Source of the DNA: Rudanella paleaurantiibacter
GTDB lineage: Bacteria; Bacteroidota; Bacteroidia; Cytophagales; Spirosomataceae
Reading direction: 5' to 3'
DNA length: 64,000 nt
Assembly: GCF_009184635.1 (NCBI RefSeq)
Contig: NZ_WELI01000002.1
Location: forward strand, 744,001-808,000
The notes under the pieces: generated by a model
Told to the model about the DNA's origin: nothing
Database searches by the model: none
What the model saw: the letters and a program-made list of their open reading frames with translations, nothing else
Part shown: positions 1-8,113 of the stretch, piece by piece
Layout: each line of letters begins with the position of its first letter
Numbering within the stretch: position 1 is the stretch's first letter
Translations under genes and position numbers: made by a program

Positions 1-320
1 CCCCAGCACACGAGCGAGTTGTTGACGGACATAATCACCGAGGCCGACGGGTCGACTTTGGAGATTTCTTCCATCGCCAGTACGTACGAGACGGTGTCCA
101 TACCGCTGCCGCCATATTCGGGCGACACCATCATGCCCATGAAGCCGAGTTCGCCCATTTTCCGAACCTGCTCGGCCGGGAATTTAGCTTCATTGTCGCG
201 CTCGACAATGCCGGGGAGCAATTCGTTCTGGGCAAAGTCGCGGGCGGCCTCCTGTACCGAAAGTTGTTCTTCGGAGAGGTTAAAATTCATTCCCTGTAAT
301 TCCAGCGTTGCTGATGCCAT
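1..320 (-). CDS. Acyl-CoA dehydrogenase, N-terminal part (cut by window edge)
   Basis: Reading the minus strand from an ATG at 318-320 gives an open frame of about 106 residues running off the left edge. It carries the all-helical N-terminal domain of acyl-CoA dehydrogenases: LSEEQLSVQEAARDFAQNEL, then MGELGFMGMMVSPEYGGSGMD and a following SYVLAMEEISKVDPSAS stretch. The family uses FAD to oxidise acyl-CoA to trans-2-enoyl-CoA, and the catalytic Glu would lie outside the window. A second in-frame ATG at 288-290 (MNFNLSEEQ) fits the usual family start equally well. FabG-like and MaoC-like genes follow on the same strand, which suggests one fatty-acyl or hydroxyacyl pathway. Family call is firm; chain-length specificity cannot be read. 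Confidence 0.9.
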   Translation of the reverse strand, partial: MASATLELQGMNFNLSEEQLSVQEAARDFAQNELLPGIVERDNEAKFPAEQVRKMGELGFMGMMVSPEYGGSGMDTVSYVLAMEEISKVDPSASVIMSVNNSLVCW

Positions 321-400
321 AGGGGGTAACGTTTGGTTTTAGTTAGTGTTTGAGAAGTGGTATAAAGGTACGAATTAATTGTATGCAAGCATACTAATTA

Positions 401-1138
401 TCAACTTGCCTGACCGCCGTTGACCCCCAGAACCTGCCCGTTAACAAACGAAGCCTCGTCGGAAGCGAGGTACAGGTAGGCATAGGCAATATCTTCGGGC
501 TCGCCCATGCGCTTCACCGGAATGGTTTGGATGGTGGCCTGCCGGGCTTCTTCGGGCATGGCATCGGTCATGTCGGTGCGGATAAAACCGGGGGCTACCG
601 CATTGGCCGTAATTCCCTTGCTGCCCAGTTCTTTGGCCCAGGTGCGGCACATGGCTACTACGCCCGCTTTGGTAGCGGCATAATTGGTTTGCCCAAAATT
701 GCCGTGTACTCCTACCACCGACGAGGTGCAGATAATCCGGCCGTAGCCTTTCTCGACCATGTAGGGCACTACGGCTTTGGTGCAGTTGAACACGCCTGTC
801 AGGTTCACATCAATCACCTGTTGCCACTCGGTATGGCTCATTTTAAGGAGGGTCCGGTCGCGGGTAATGCCCGCATTGTTGACCAGAATGTCGATTCGGC
901 CGTATTTTTCTACAACCCCTCGAACGGCCTCTTCCACAGCGGGCACATCGGTCACGCTGATCTTCATGTACTCGGCCTGTGCGCCCGTGGCCCGGATAGC
1001 CTCAGCGGTTTGAACGCCCTCATCGAGCATATCCCAAATGATAACGGTGGCTCCCTCACGGGCAAAAATCTGAGCGGCCGACCGACCAATGCCCCGGGCC
1101 GCGCCGGTGATAATGGCGACTTTGTTCTGTAAACGCAT
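401..1138 (-). CDS. FabG-type 3-oxoacyl-(ACP/CoA) reductase, SDR family
   Basis: This 245-residue protein is a classical short-chain dehydrogenase. The nucleotide-binding TGAARGIG lies at 11-18, NNAG at 87-90, and the catalytic Ser140, Tyr153 and Lys157 sit in the motif YAATK. The end (NGQVLGVNGGQAS) is typical of FabG. Members reduce 3-oxoacyl-ACP or acetoacetyl-CoA to the (R)-3-hydroxy form with NADPH in the cytosol. It lies between an acyl-CoA dehydrogenase and a MaoC hydratase, all on the minus strand. That neighbourhood makes a PhaB-like acetoacetyl-CoA reductase, or a beta-oxidation role, as plausible as the housekeeping FabG of fatty-acid synthesis, so I give no symbol. Confidence 0.88.
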   Translation of the reverse strand: MRLQNKVAIITGAARGIGRSAAQIFAREGATVIIWDMLDEGVQTAEAIRATGAQAEYMKISVTDVPAVEEAVRGVVEKYGRIDILVNNAGITRDRTLLKMSHTEWQQVIDVNLTGVFNCTKAVVPYMVEKGYGRIICTSSVVGVHGNFGQTNYAATKAGVVAMCRTWAKELGSKGITANAVAPGFIRTDMTDAMPEEARQATIQTIPVKRMGEPEDIAYAYLYLASDEASFVNGQVLGVNGGQAS

Positions 1139-1240
1139 TTTGCTTTTTAATGGATGAAGTAAAATGGATAATGAATAATGGGTAACGCATAATGGACAGC
1201 CCGTTACGTGGAACTAAACCACCGCCTGCCAATGAATATG

Positions 1241-1299
1241 CATTGTTCATTGTTCATTGTTCATTGTTCATTGTTCATTGTTCATTGTTCATTGTTCAT
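1241..1299. repeat. Tandem heptamer array (CATTGTT)8
   Basis: Eight uninterrupted copies of CATTGTT run from 1241 to 1296, followed by a partial CAT. The array lies between fabG-like and maoC-like genes and overlaps the 3' end of the latter. About 50-90 bp away (1150-1195) is a looser run of words such as AATGGATAATGAATAATGG, which is partly complementary to the array. A long imperfect hairpin could therefore form. There are no spacers, so this is not a CRISPR. Confidence 0.95.
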
Positions 1300-1762
1300 A
1301 CAATAAACTAATCAATTCGGCTACACAGGCTGGTTTCTGCTGTCCTTCGACCTCAAACACGCACTCAACTACGGCCCGAACACCCGTAGCACCCTCGTTG
1401 GCGTTGGTAGGCTCCGCGTGGTGCAGCCATGCTTTCATCCGAACGCGGCTCCCGACGGGCACCGCACCTGTAAAGCGGATTTTATTGGCCCCGTAGTTAA
1501 TACCCATTTTAACCGACTCGACCCGGTAGATCTCGGCCATGAGTTTGGGGGCCAGCGAGAGCGTCAGAAACCCGTGGGCAATGGTGGTGCCGTAGGGCGA
1601 AAACTGCCGGGCTTTTTCCTCATCGAGGTGAATCCACTGATGGTCGCCGGTAGCATCGGCGAATTTCTGGACCATCTCAGGTGTTACGGTCATGTACGCC
1701 GATTCGCCGAGCGACTGTCCGGCATGGGCCGAGAAGTCGGCTAATGTTGCGAAGGTTTGCAT
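1289..1762 (-). CDS. MaoC-like (R)-specific enoyl-CoA hydratase
   Basis: This 157-residue hot-dog-fold protein carries the hydratase-2 signature. ATGDHQWIHLD at 37-47 contains the catalytic Asp40 and His45, and AHGFLTLSL follows at 62-70. The family hydrates trans-2-enoyl-CoA to (R)-3-hydroxyacyl-CoA (PhaJ/MaoC type). I chose the ATG at 1760-1762 because MQTFATLADF aligns with the family N-terminus; the longer frame would run into the divergent hydrolase gene. The final codons (GAA CAA TGA) are formed by the first unit of the CATTGTT array, so the repeat supplies the stop codon. It probably works with the neighbouring SDR reductase. Confidence 0.88.
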   Translation of the reverse strand: MQTFATLADFSAHAGQSLGESAYMTVTPEMVQKFADATGDHQWIHLDEEKARQFSPYGTTIAHGFLTLSLAPKLMAEIYRVESVKMGINYGANKIRFTGAVPVGSRVRMKAWLHHAEPTNANEGATGVRAVVECVFEVEGQQKPACVAELISLLYEQ

Positions 1763-1827
1763 AGGGTGTGTTTGTTTATTGTTTTTCGCGGCCACGGTAC
1801 CACTTGAACTTAGATTATTCTTTATCA

Positions 1828-2646
1828 ATGCCCTCCGTTTTTGCATTCGACGCTCTTTACCTACATTACCACCAATGGGGGCATGGCTCAAGGGTGCTCC
1901 TCTGTTTTCATGGCATTGGGCAAGATGGCCGGGTGTTTGCGCCCTTTGGCGATTCGCTGGCCTCTTTCTTTACCATCTACAGCTTCGATTTGTTTTACCA
2001 CGGTCAAAGTTCGGGAATCAACGGTAGCGTATATGCAGACCACGAAGCCCTTACACCCGACCGCTGGGCTCAACTACTCGACGCGTTTCTGACCGAACAC
2101 CAGATAGACCAGGTTTCGGTGGCGGGTTTCAGCATGGGCGGGGTGTTTGCCCTGGCTACGGCCGAGCGTTTTGCCCACCGGATGGAGCGGCTTTGGTTGC
2201 TGGCCCCCGACGGTATCTCGACCAACGGCTGGTATGCCTTTGCAACCGGCTCAGGGTTGGGTCGCATGTTGTTTCGTTATTTTCTGAATCACCTACATCT
2301 ACTACGAAGCCTGAGCGATACGCTCGTGCGGCTCGGATGGCTCGACCGTAGTCTGGTGCGGTTTGCCCAGAGTACACTGGCTACACCCGCCCAACGCGAG
2401 CGCGTGTACCGGTCGTGGATTGGTTTCCGGCCGCTGCGGCCCCACCTCGACACCTTGGCCGGGGTGCTCAATCAGTCGGCTATGCGAGTCACCATGTATC
2501 TGGGTGAATACGACCGGGTACTGCCCAAAACAGCCGTGGAGCCCTTGCTCAGGCGAGTGCCTGCGGCCGAGGTAATAGTGCTGCCGGTGGGGCACAACCG
2601 GCTGCTCGAAGCCATTGCCAAACGTATCGACGAGCGGTTAGGCTGA
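1828..2646 (+). CDS. Alpha/beta hydrolase
   Basis: This is a 272-residue alpha/beta-hydrolase-fold protein with no signal peptide. HGIG at 28-31 forms the oxyanion region. The nucleophile elbow GFSMGG at 100-105 places the catalytic Ser at 102. GEYDRVLP and VGHNRL near the C-terminus supply the probable acid and His. The start is the ATG at 1828, chosen because family homology begins at MPSVFAFDALYLHYHQWG; an upstream start would add unrelated residues overlapping the divergent maoC-like promoter. It ends 3 bp before the converging DedA-type gene. The substrate cannot be inferred. Confidence 0.85.
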   Translation: MPSVFAFDALYLHYHQWGHGSRVLLCFHGIGQDGRVFAPFGDSLASFFTIYSFDLFYHGQSSGINGSVYADHEALTPDRWAQLLDAFLTEHQIDQVSVAGFSMGGVFALATAERFAHRMERLWLLAPDGISTNGWYAFATGSGLGRMLFRYFLNHLHLLRSLSDTLVRLGWLDRSLVRFAQSTLATPAQRERVYRSWIGFRPLRPHLDTLAGVLNQSAMRVTMYLGEYDRVLPKTAVEPLLRRVPAAEVIVLPVGHNRLLEAIAKRIDERLG

Positions 2647-2649
2647 CCT

Positions 2650-3318
2650 TTACTTACCCTTCAACACCCGCCACAACCCCACTACCGATACCAGCAGCAA
2701 CGCGGCCACAATACCCTGTGTCCAGCCCAGGTTAGCCATGCCGCCCGATTGGGTGAGTAAGGCCCGCAGCTCACGCGCCTGACTCCCGGCCCAAACGGCC
2801 AGCGCCGTGCGGGGCACCATACCCAAAAAACCGCCCAGCAACACATTGTACAGCCGTGCCCCCGACAAGGCAAACACTAAGTTGGTCACGGCAAAGGGTA
2901 ACACGGGCGAAAGTTTGGCGAAAAAGATAAACCGGAGTTCGCGCTGCCCGATGCGGTCGAGAATTTGACCTACCTTCGGGTTTTGTTCGAGATGATGCCG
3001 AAGGCGGTCGCCATCGAGCCAGTGAACAGCCGTGTTCACAAACAGAATGGCGACCATGTTTAGGGCAAACAAGGGAATGAGGGCGTTCCAACCCAAAAAG
3101 TAGCCAAATACTAAAGCCAGAAAAGTGGGCGGCATGAGCGCCAGCGCCGACGCCAACGCGCACACAACCGTCACCCCGACCCACTGCCCGGCCGTAAGGG
3201 CCGCCAGCACCGGCTCATTGACCAGCACCTGATACGTGATAAACGAACTGGTGAGCAAAGGAGCCACCGTCATCAGCGCACTGACCACCGCTGGCAGCGT
3301 AAGTTTGTTAGAAATCAT
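2650..3318 (-). CDS. TVP38/TMEM64 (DedA/VTT-type) membrane protein
   Basis: This is a 222-residue integral membrane protein with about five hydrophobic segments, including 8-30, 44-62, 64-95 and 200-217. The central block has the VTT/SNARE-associated pattern: FFAKLSPVLPFAVTNLVFAL followed by LLGGFLGMVPRTAL. DedA/TVP38-type proteins are thought to act as lipid scramblases or transporters in the cytoplasmic membrane; that is family knowledge. It lies 25 bp upstream of the TlpA-like gene's stop codon, on the same strand. Confidence 0.78.
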   Translation of the reverse strand: MISNKLTLPAVVSALMTVAPLLTSSFITYQVLVNEPVLAALTAGQWVGVTVVCALASALALMPPTFLALVFGYFLGWNALIPLFALNMVAILFVNTAVHWLDGDRLRHHLEQNPKVGQILDRIGQRELRFIFFAKLSPVLPFAVTNLVFALSGARLYNVLLGGFLGMVPRTALAVWAGSQARELRALLTQSGGMANLGWTQGIVAALLLVSVVGLWRVLKGK

Positions 3319-3343
3319 AGACGAGCGGCCCGAATCGGCACCA

Positions 3344-4585
3344 TTATTCGGCCAGTAGCTTCGTAATCAAGCCATTGAACTCGTCGACAAACTGATCGTA
3401 ATAAACCCCGGTGCCCGGCCCGCTGAAACCGGTGTGAATGTGGCGTACCTGCCCTTTTTTGTCCAGAATAATGGTTGTCGGGAAAGCGACTACCCGATTC
3501 AGAGCTGGCAGGGCCTTGGCAGCTTCGGCCTTATCGTTGGTACCGGCCAGCAACACCGGATACTCGATACCAAACCGTTCTTTCATCCGCTGAATGCGCG
3601 GCCCCGACTCCGCCATGACGGCCGATTTCTCAAAAGCCAGACCCACCACCTCGACGCCCCGGCTCCGGTTTTTCTTGTACCACGGGCTCAGGAAGTTGGT
3701 TTCGTCCATGCAATTAGGGCACCACGAACCCAGAATCTGCACCACGGTCACTTTACCCTTGAACCGGTCGTCGGAAAGCGAAACCAGTTTGTTGGTGGGT
3801 TCTGGAAACGAAAACGAAAATTTCTGACCGGGTTTGATAAACGTCAGTTTCGCCGGGTCGGGCAGCGACGCGTTGGGGTCGAAACGGGCCGTCCAGGTTT
3901 CGGCATAGGTAGGCCCCGAATTAAACGTACCGGTCAAGGTTCGGCCGGCCGGGCCCGCTTTGGCTTTGGCTTTGAACAGAAACAGGTGCGAGCCATCGAA
4001 GCACGACAGCAGCAGGCTATCGCCGACTACATTCCCGGCCAGATACCGGTAGTCGCCGGTGGGCGTCAGAAACGTGCCCGCAATGGTGTTACCCTCCTGC
4101 TCAAACACGCCCACAGCAGCCGTCGTATCGGTTCCATCAGTGCTACGGAATGTAGTCGCCCATTTACCGGTCAGGTTGACCGAGGCCGCACGACCGTCGG
4201 GCGTGAAGCGGTAATTCAGGCCGTGTTGGGCTTCAAACGGAATGCTCTGGTACTCGTTGCCCGTCCGGCGCCGACGCCAGATACCCCGCATGGTTTTACC
4301 TTCCACCCGGGCCACAATCTCCGACTCAAACAGCGACATCGGAATCCGCAGTGTGTCGTTGCGGTACGTAGCCGCATCCATCGGCAGCCGTTCCTTACCA
4401 TTTACGGCGTGCACGGTAAAGGTTTGTTTATCCGCCCCCGGCTGAATGTCGAGACCAAAGGGTAGCTCGCCCCCGGCGGTTTTAACGGTAGCGCGCCATA
4501 CACCCGCCGTCAGCGGTTTTTCAGGTTGGGCCGTGCAGGCTGTAGAAAACGTTGCCAGTGAGAGCAGAAGCAGCAATTTGTTCAT
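3344..4585 (-). CDS. TlpA/ResA-like thioredoxin-domain lipoprotein
   Basis: This 413-residue exported lipoprotein has a signal peptide ending in the lipobox STAC, with Cys17 as anchor. Residues about 25-240 form a beta-rich N-terminal region of the kind found on Bacteroidota TlpA proteins. The C-terminal thioredoxin fold carries GSWCPNC with Cys289 and Cys292. A cis-Pro segment (VVAFPTTIILDKKG) lies near the end. Such proteins reduce disulfides in the periplasm. I use the ATG at 4583-4585 because it begins the signal peptide; a longer frame from a TTG would place it internally. It diverges from rsmH. Confidence 0.88.
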   Translation of the reverse strand: MNKLLLLLSLATFSTACTAQPEKPLTAGVWRATVKTAGGELPFGLDIQPGADKQTFTVHAVNGKERLPMDAATYRNDTLRIPMSLFESEIVARVEGKTMRGIWRRRRTGNEYQSIPFEAQHGLNYRFTPDGRAASVNLTGKWATTFRSTDGTDTTAAVGVFEQEGNTIAGTFLTPTGDYRYLAGNVVGDSLLLSCFDGSHLFLFKAKAKAGPAGRTLTGTFNSGPTYAETWTARFDPNASLPDPAKLTFIKPGQKFSFSFPEPTNKLVSLSDDRFKGKVTVVQILGSWCPNCMDETNFLSPWYKKNRSRGVEVVGLAFEKSAVMAESGPRIQRMKERFGIEYPVLLAGTNDKAEAAKALPALNRVVAFPTTIILDKKGQVRHIHTGFSGPGTGVYYDQFVDEFNGLITKLLAE

Positions 4586-4695
4586 ACCGCGAAAGAAACC
4601 AAAAATGAATATCTGAGCCGCCTGATTCACTTCCGGGGCGGTTTCGTTAAGTTTGTAACGGCCGACCGTTTCGATTTGGTTCCGCCCTATTTTGC

Positions 4696-5664
4696 ATGAC
4701 AACAAGTTACCATGAACCCGTAATGCTCACCGAGTGCCTCGATGGGCTGGCTATTAAGCCGGGCGGTATTTACGTAGACGTCACCTTCGGTGGAGGGGGA
4801 CACAGCCGGGCTATTCTGGAACGAATGGACCCGAACAGTCGGCTTATTGCCTTTGACCAGGACGCCGACGCCCGCGCCAATGCCGAGGCTATCCACGACC
4901 CCCGCCTGACGTTTGTACCGGCCAACTTCCGCAACCTCAAACGGTTCTTGCGGCTGTACGGCATTAAGCAGGTGGATGGCATTCTGGCCGATTTGGGCAT
5001 CTCGTCGCACCAGATTGACACGCCTGAACGGGGCTTTGCCACCCGGTTCGATGCCGACCTCGACATGCGCATGAATCAGCAGGCCGAGCGTTCGGCTAAG
5101 GCGGTGGTAAATACCGCTACCGAAGCCGAATTACACAAGATTCTGGGCATGTACGGCGAAATCACGAACGCCCGCACAGCCGCTACGGCCATTGTGGCCG
5201 CCCGCGCCAACCGCCCGCTGCAAACCGTCAACGACCTGAAAGCCGCCCTGCAACGACTGGCCCCACGGGGTAAGGAAAACAAGTTTTTTGCGCAGGTTTT
5301 TCAGGCCATCCGAATCGAAGTAAACGAAGAACTGAGCGTACTGGAGGAGTTTTTGGAACAGGTACCCGACACCCTCACGCCCGGCGGGCGGCTGGTGGTG
5401 ATGAGCTACCACTCGCTCGAAGACCGGCTGGTCAAGAATTTCATTAACAAGGGTAAGTTTCACGGTGAGGTCGAAAAAGACCTCTATGGCAACGAGCTGA
5501 AACCGTTGCAAGCCGTCAACCGCAAGCCTATCGAAGCCTCCGCCGAGGAAATTAGCCGCAACCCCCGAGCACGTAGCGCCAAATTGAGAATTGCAGAAAA
5601 ATGGCTCAAAACACCTTTCGCACCCCCAAAACCATTGCCCGGCAAAAACGCAAAAGCCGCCTGA
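4696..5664 (+). CDS. rsmH: 16S rRNA (cytosine1402-N4)-methyltransferase RsmH
   Basis: The 322-residue protein carries the RsmH/MraW signature. YHEPVMLTECLDGL lies at the N-terminus, then the SAM loop DVTFGGGGHSRAIL, then DLGISSHQID and a C-terminal SYHSLEDRLVK. It N4-methylates C1402 in the ribosomal P site. It heads the division/cell-wall cluster. The usual mraZ gene is not adjacent; the upstream neighbour is the divergent TlpA-like gene only 110 bp away. A TATTTTG string at 4688-4694 abuts the start codon and is a poor match to the Bacteroidetes -7 box. Its 3' end overlaps the next gene by 64 bp. Confidence 0.97.
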   Translation: MTTSYHEPVMLTECLDGLAIKPGGIYVDVTFGGGGHSRAILERMDPNSRLIAFDQDADARANAEAIHDPRLTFVPANFRNLKRFLRLYGIKQVDGILADLGISSHQIDTPERGFATRFDADLDMRMNQQAERSAKAVVNTATEAELHKILGMYGEITNARTAATAIVAARANRPLQTVNDLKAALQRLAPRGKENKFFAQVFQAIRIEVNEELSVLEEFLEQVPDTLTPGGRLVVMSYHSLEDRLVKNFINKGKFHGEVEKDLYGNELKPLQAVNRKPIEASAEEISRNPRARSAKLRIAEKWLKTPFAPPKPLPGKNAKAA

Positions 5665-5990
5665 CCAACTGGGTCAACGATGTCATTGGTCTGGACCGGC
5701 TTTTCGGCGAGAATAACTCCTGGCCCATCCGCAACATCGACCGCATTTTGTGGATCACAATGTTGCTCATCATTTACATTGGGCTCACACACAATGCCGA
5801 GCGACTCGTGCGCCGGATTCAGCGGGCCAAAATTGAGCTCGATGAGCTGCGCGCGCAGTACACAACCCTACAGGCCGATTTCATGAAGAGCGGCAAACAG
5901 TCGGAGCTGAGCAAGCGCGTAGCGCCCCTTGGCCTGACCGATAGTCAAACTCCACCCCGTAAACTTGTTGTGAAGCCAGATGAGTATTAA
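5601..5990 (+). CDS. ftsL: FtsL-like cell-division protein
   Basis: This 129-residue bitopic protein has a basic cytosolic N-terminus, one transmembrane helix at about 48-66 (LWITMLLIIYIGLTH), and then a coiled-coil-forming periplasmic helix at about 68-95. Size, topology and position between rsmH and ftsI fit FtsL, which bridges FtsB/FtsQ and FtsI in the divisome. FtsL sequences are poorly conserved, so the name rests mainly on synteny. The gene overlaps rsmH by 64 bp and ftsI by 11 bp, which implies tight translational coupling. Confidence 0.82.
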   Translation: MAQNTFRTPKTIARQKRKSRLTNWVNDVIGLDRLFGENNSWPIRNIDRILWITMLLIIYIGLTHNAERLVRRIQRAKIELDELRAQYTTLQADFMKSGKQSELSKRVAPLGLTDSQTPPRKLVVKPDEY

Positions 5991-8100
5991 GCAGGACTTC
6001 CTGAAGCGGGCCACCTACCTCTACCTGGGGCTGGTTGTGGTGGCCGTGGCCATTATAGCCAAACTGGTGTATGTACAGTATTTTCAGGTCTACGATGGTA
6101 AGCACTGGATTGAACGGCTCGAAGGCGTTAAGATTCGGCGCGATACGCTACGGGCCATGCGCGGCAACATTTATGCTGTCGACGGGAGCCTGATGGCAAC
6201 CTCTATTCCAACCTATGAGGTAGGCCTTGACCCGACCATTGCCGACTCAGCGTATTTTGCCCAGAAGGTGGATTCCCTCGGCAGGTTGCTGTCCAAAATC
6301 TTTGGTGACCACTCGCCCGCCGAGTATGCCGATATGGCTCGCGACGCTCGCGAACACGGCAGGCAGTTTTTGCCTCTGTACAGCCGCCGGGTTACGTATG
6401 CCGAGCGGCAGTACATGCGCCAATGGCCGTTTTTCCGCCGTTCGGCTAAAATCAGTGCCCGCGGAGGGGTCTTCAGGCCGTACTACGAGCGGTATCATCC
6501 CTTCGGAGAAATGGCCAAACGAACCCTGGGCGACCTCGACGCGAAAACCGGTAAGGGGCTGATGGGCCTCGAAGCCAGTTTTCAGAAAAACCTGGCCGGG
6601 AAAAATGCCGTTGGGCTCGTGGAGGTTCTGAGCAATGGGGTAAAGAAACCGGTTGACGATGGCCCCGATATGCGCCCCGAAACGGGCATGGATTTGTACA
6701 CCACGCTCGACGTGAACTACCAGGACATGGCTGAGTCGTCGTTGCGACAGTACATGGAGAAGTTTCAGGCCGACAAGGGAACGGTGATTGTGATGGAGGT
6801 ACAAACGGGCGAGATCCGGGCAATGGCCAACCTCACCCGCTACCCGCGTTCCGACGGATCGGGCCAATACCTCGAAACGTTCAACCACGCCCTGGCTGGC
6901 CGTACCGACCCTGGCTCTACCTTCAAGCTGGTGAGCATGATGGCCTTGCTCGAAGAAAAAGCCATTACACCCAACAAAATTGTGCATACCGGCAACGGAC
7001 GGCTGCGGTACCGAACCATCGACATTATTGACCCCAAACGGGGTGGGTACGGCACCCTGACCGCCCAGCAAGTGTTCGAAAAATCATCGAACATCGGTGT
7101 GCACCTGCTCATGCAGAGCTATTTTTACAAGCGCCCCGACCTGTACTGTCAATACCTGCGCCGGTTTCACCTGACTCAGCCCACGGGTATTCACATGAAA
7201 GGCGAAGGGGTTCCGTTTATTCGCAACCCAGACTCCAAGGGCTGGAGCAAGACCTCGCTCACGTTTATGTCGTACGGGTACGAGATGCTCATTACGCCTT
7301 TACAAATGCTCACTTTCTACAACGCCGTAGCCAACGACGGCCGTTGGGTGCGGCCCATGATTGTGAAAGAAATTCGGCAGGCCGGCGACCTCGTCGAGGC
7401 ATTTGAGCCCTATGTGGCCCCCGAACCTATTGCGTCAAAAAAGACGATTCAACTGGCCAAACGAATGCTCGAAGGCGTGGTGGAGCGTGGTACCGCCCGC
7501 TCCATTATGAGCCCGTACTATAAAATTGCCGGCAAAACAGGTACCGCCCAGAAATACATGGGGGGCACCTTCCGCGAGGGTTTCTATTACTCGTCGTTTA
7601 TCGGTTATTTCCCGGCCGACAAACCCAAGTACACCATTCTGGCCGCCATTGATAACCCCCGGTTCAGTAACATCGACTCGCTGTACGGCGGCAAAGTAGC
7701 CGCACCGGTCTTCCGCGCCGTAGCCGACCGGATTCATGCGTACGATATTCGGATGCACCCGCCCTTGCGTAAAAACAAAGCGCAGGCAGCTCCCCTACCC
7801 AAAGCAGGCTATGCCGAAGACCTCCACCTGATTAGTCAGGAGCTGGAACTGGGCAAAGAGCCATCGGTAGAAGGCTGGGTACGCACCACCGAAAATGGCA
7901 ACTGGCAATCATTGCCCACCCGCGAGGGTAAAATGCCCGATGTACGCGGCCTGCCCCTGCGCGACGCCCTACCCCTGCTCGAAAACCGAGGGGTTCGGGT
8001 GGCTATTCGGGGGAGCCGACGCGGGCGCATTTCGGCCCAATCTGTAGAACCCGGCAGCGACCTCAAAAGTAACCGGGGTATCGTCTTGACATTAGAGTGA
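5980..8100 (+). CDS. ftsI: Penicillin-binding protein FtsI with C-terminal PASTA domain
   Basis: This is a 706-residue class B PBP that cross-links septal peptidoglycan. It has a short cytosolic tail, one transmembrane helix at about 11-31, and a pedestal/dimerisation domain with an RGNIYAVDG motif near 61-69. The transpeptidase motifs are S313-T-F-K316, S369-S-N371 and K519-T-G521. The last ~60 residues form one PASTA domain, starting near MPDVRGLPLRDALPLLENRG. The start ATG at 5980 overlaps the ftsL stop codon. PASTA on FtsI is common in Bacteroidota. Its place before murE is standard dcw order. Confidence 0.95.
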   Translation: MSIKQDFLKRATYLYLGLVVVAVAIIAKLVYVQYFQVYDGKHWIERLEGVKIRRDTLRAMRGNIYAVDGSLMATSIPTYEVGLDPTIADSAYFAQKVDSLGRLLSKIFGDHSPAEYADMARDAREHGRQFLPLYSRRVTYAERQYMRQWPFFRRSAKISARGGVFRPYYERYHPFGEMAKRTLGDLDAKTGKGLMGLEASFQKNLAGKNAVGLVEVLSNGVKKPVDDGPDMRPETGMDLYTTLDVNYQDMAESSLRQYMEKFQADKGTVIVMEVQTGEIRAMANLTRYPRSDGSGQYLETFNHALAGRTDPGSTFKLVSMMALLEEKAITPNKIVHTGNGRLRYRTIDIIDPKRGGYGTLTAQQVFEKSSNIGVHLLMQSYFYKRPDLYCQYLRRFHLTQPTGIHMKGEGVPFIRNPDSKGWSKTSLTFMSYGYEMLITPLQMLTFYNAVANDGRWVRPMIVKEIRQAGDLVEAFEPYVAPEPIASKKTIQLAKRMLEGVVERGTARSIMSPYYKIAGKTGTAQKYMGGTFREGFYYSSFIGYFPADKPKYTILAAIDNPRFSNIDSLYGGKVAAPVFRAVADRIHAYDIRMHPPLRKNKAQAAPLPKAGYAEDLHLISQELELGKEPSVEGWVRTTENGNWQSLPTREGKMPDVRGLPLRDALPLLENRGVRVAIRGSRRGRISAQSVEPGSDLKSNRGIVLTLE

Positions 8101-8101
8101 G

Positions 8102-8109
8102 TACCTTTG
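8102..8109 (+). promoter_or_regulatory. TAnnTTTG -7-like box directly before murE
   Basis: TACCTTTG matches the Bacteroidetes -7 consensus TAnnTTTG and lies only 4 bp before the murE ATG. A transcript from it would be essentially leaderless. No TTTG lies at the expected distance upstream; a TTGAC at 8086 is about 6 bp too close. The match may be chance. Confidence 0.3.
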
Positions 8110-8113
8110 CCCT

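Noticed and set aside
1241-1299. Possible CRISPR array
   Set aside because: Units are 7 nt and contiguous with no spacers, and no cas genes are present.
3434-4465. 343-codon open frame on the plus strand
   Set aside because: It is antisense to the TlpA-like gene, has no family motifs, and its Arg/His-rich composition is typical of a shadow frame in GC-rich DNA.
6247-7071. 274-codon open frame on the minus strand
   Set aside because: It lies inside ftsI, whose motifs are intact; no recognisable protein features.
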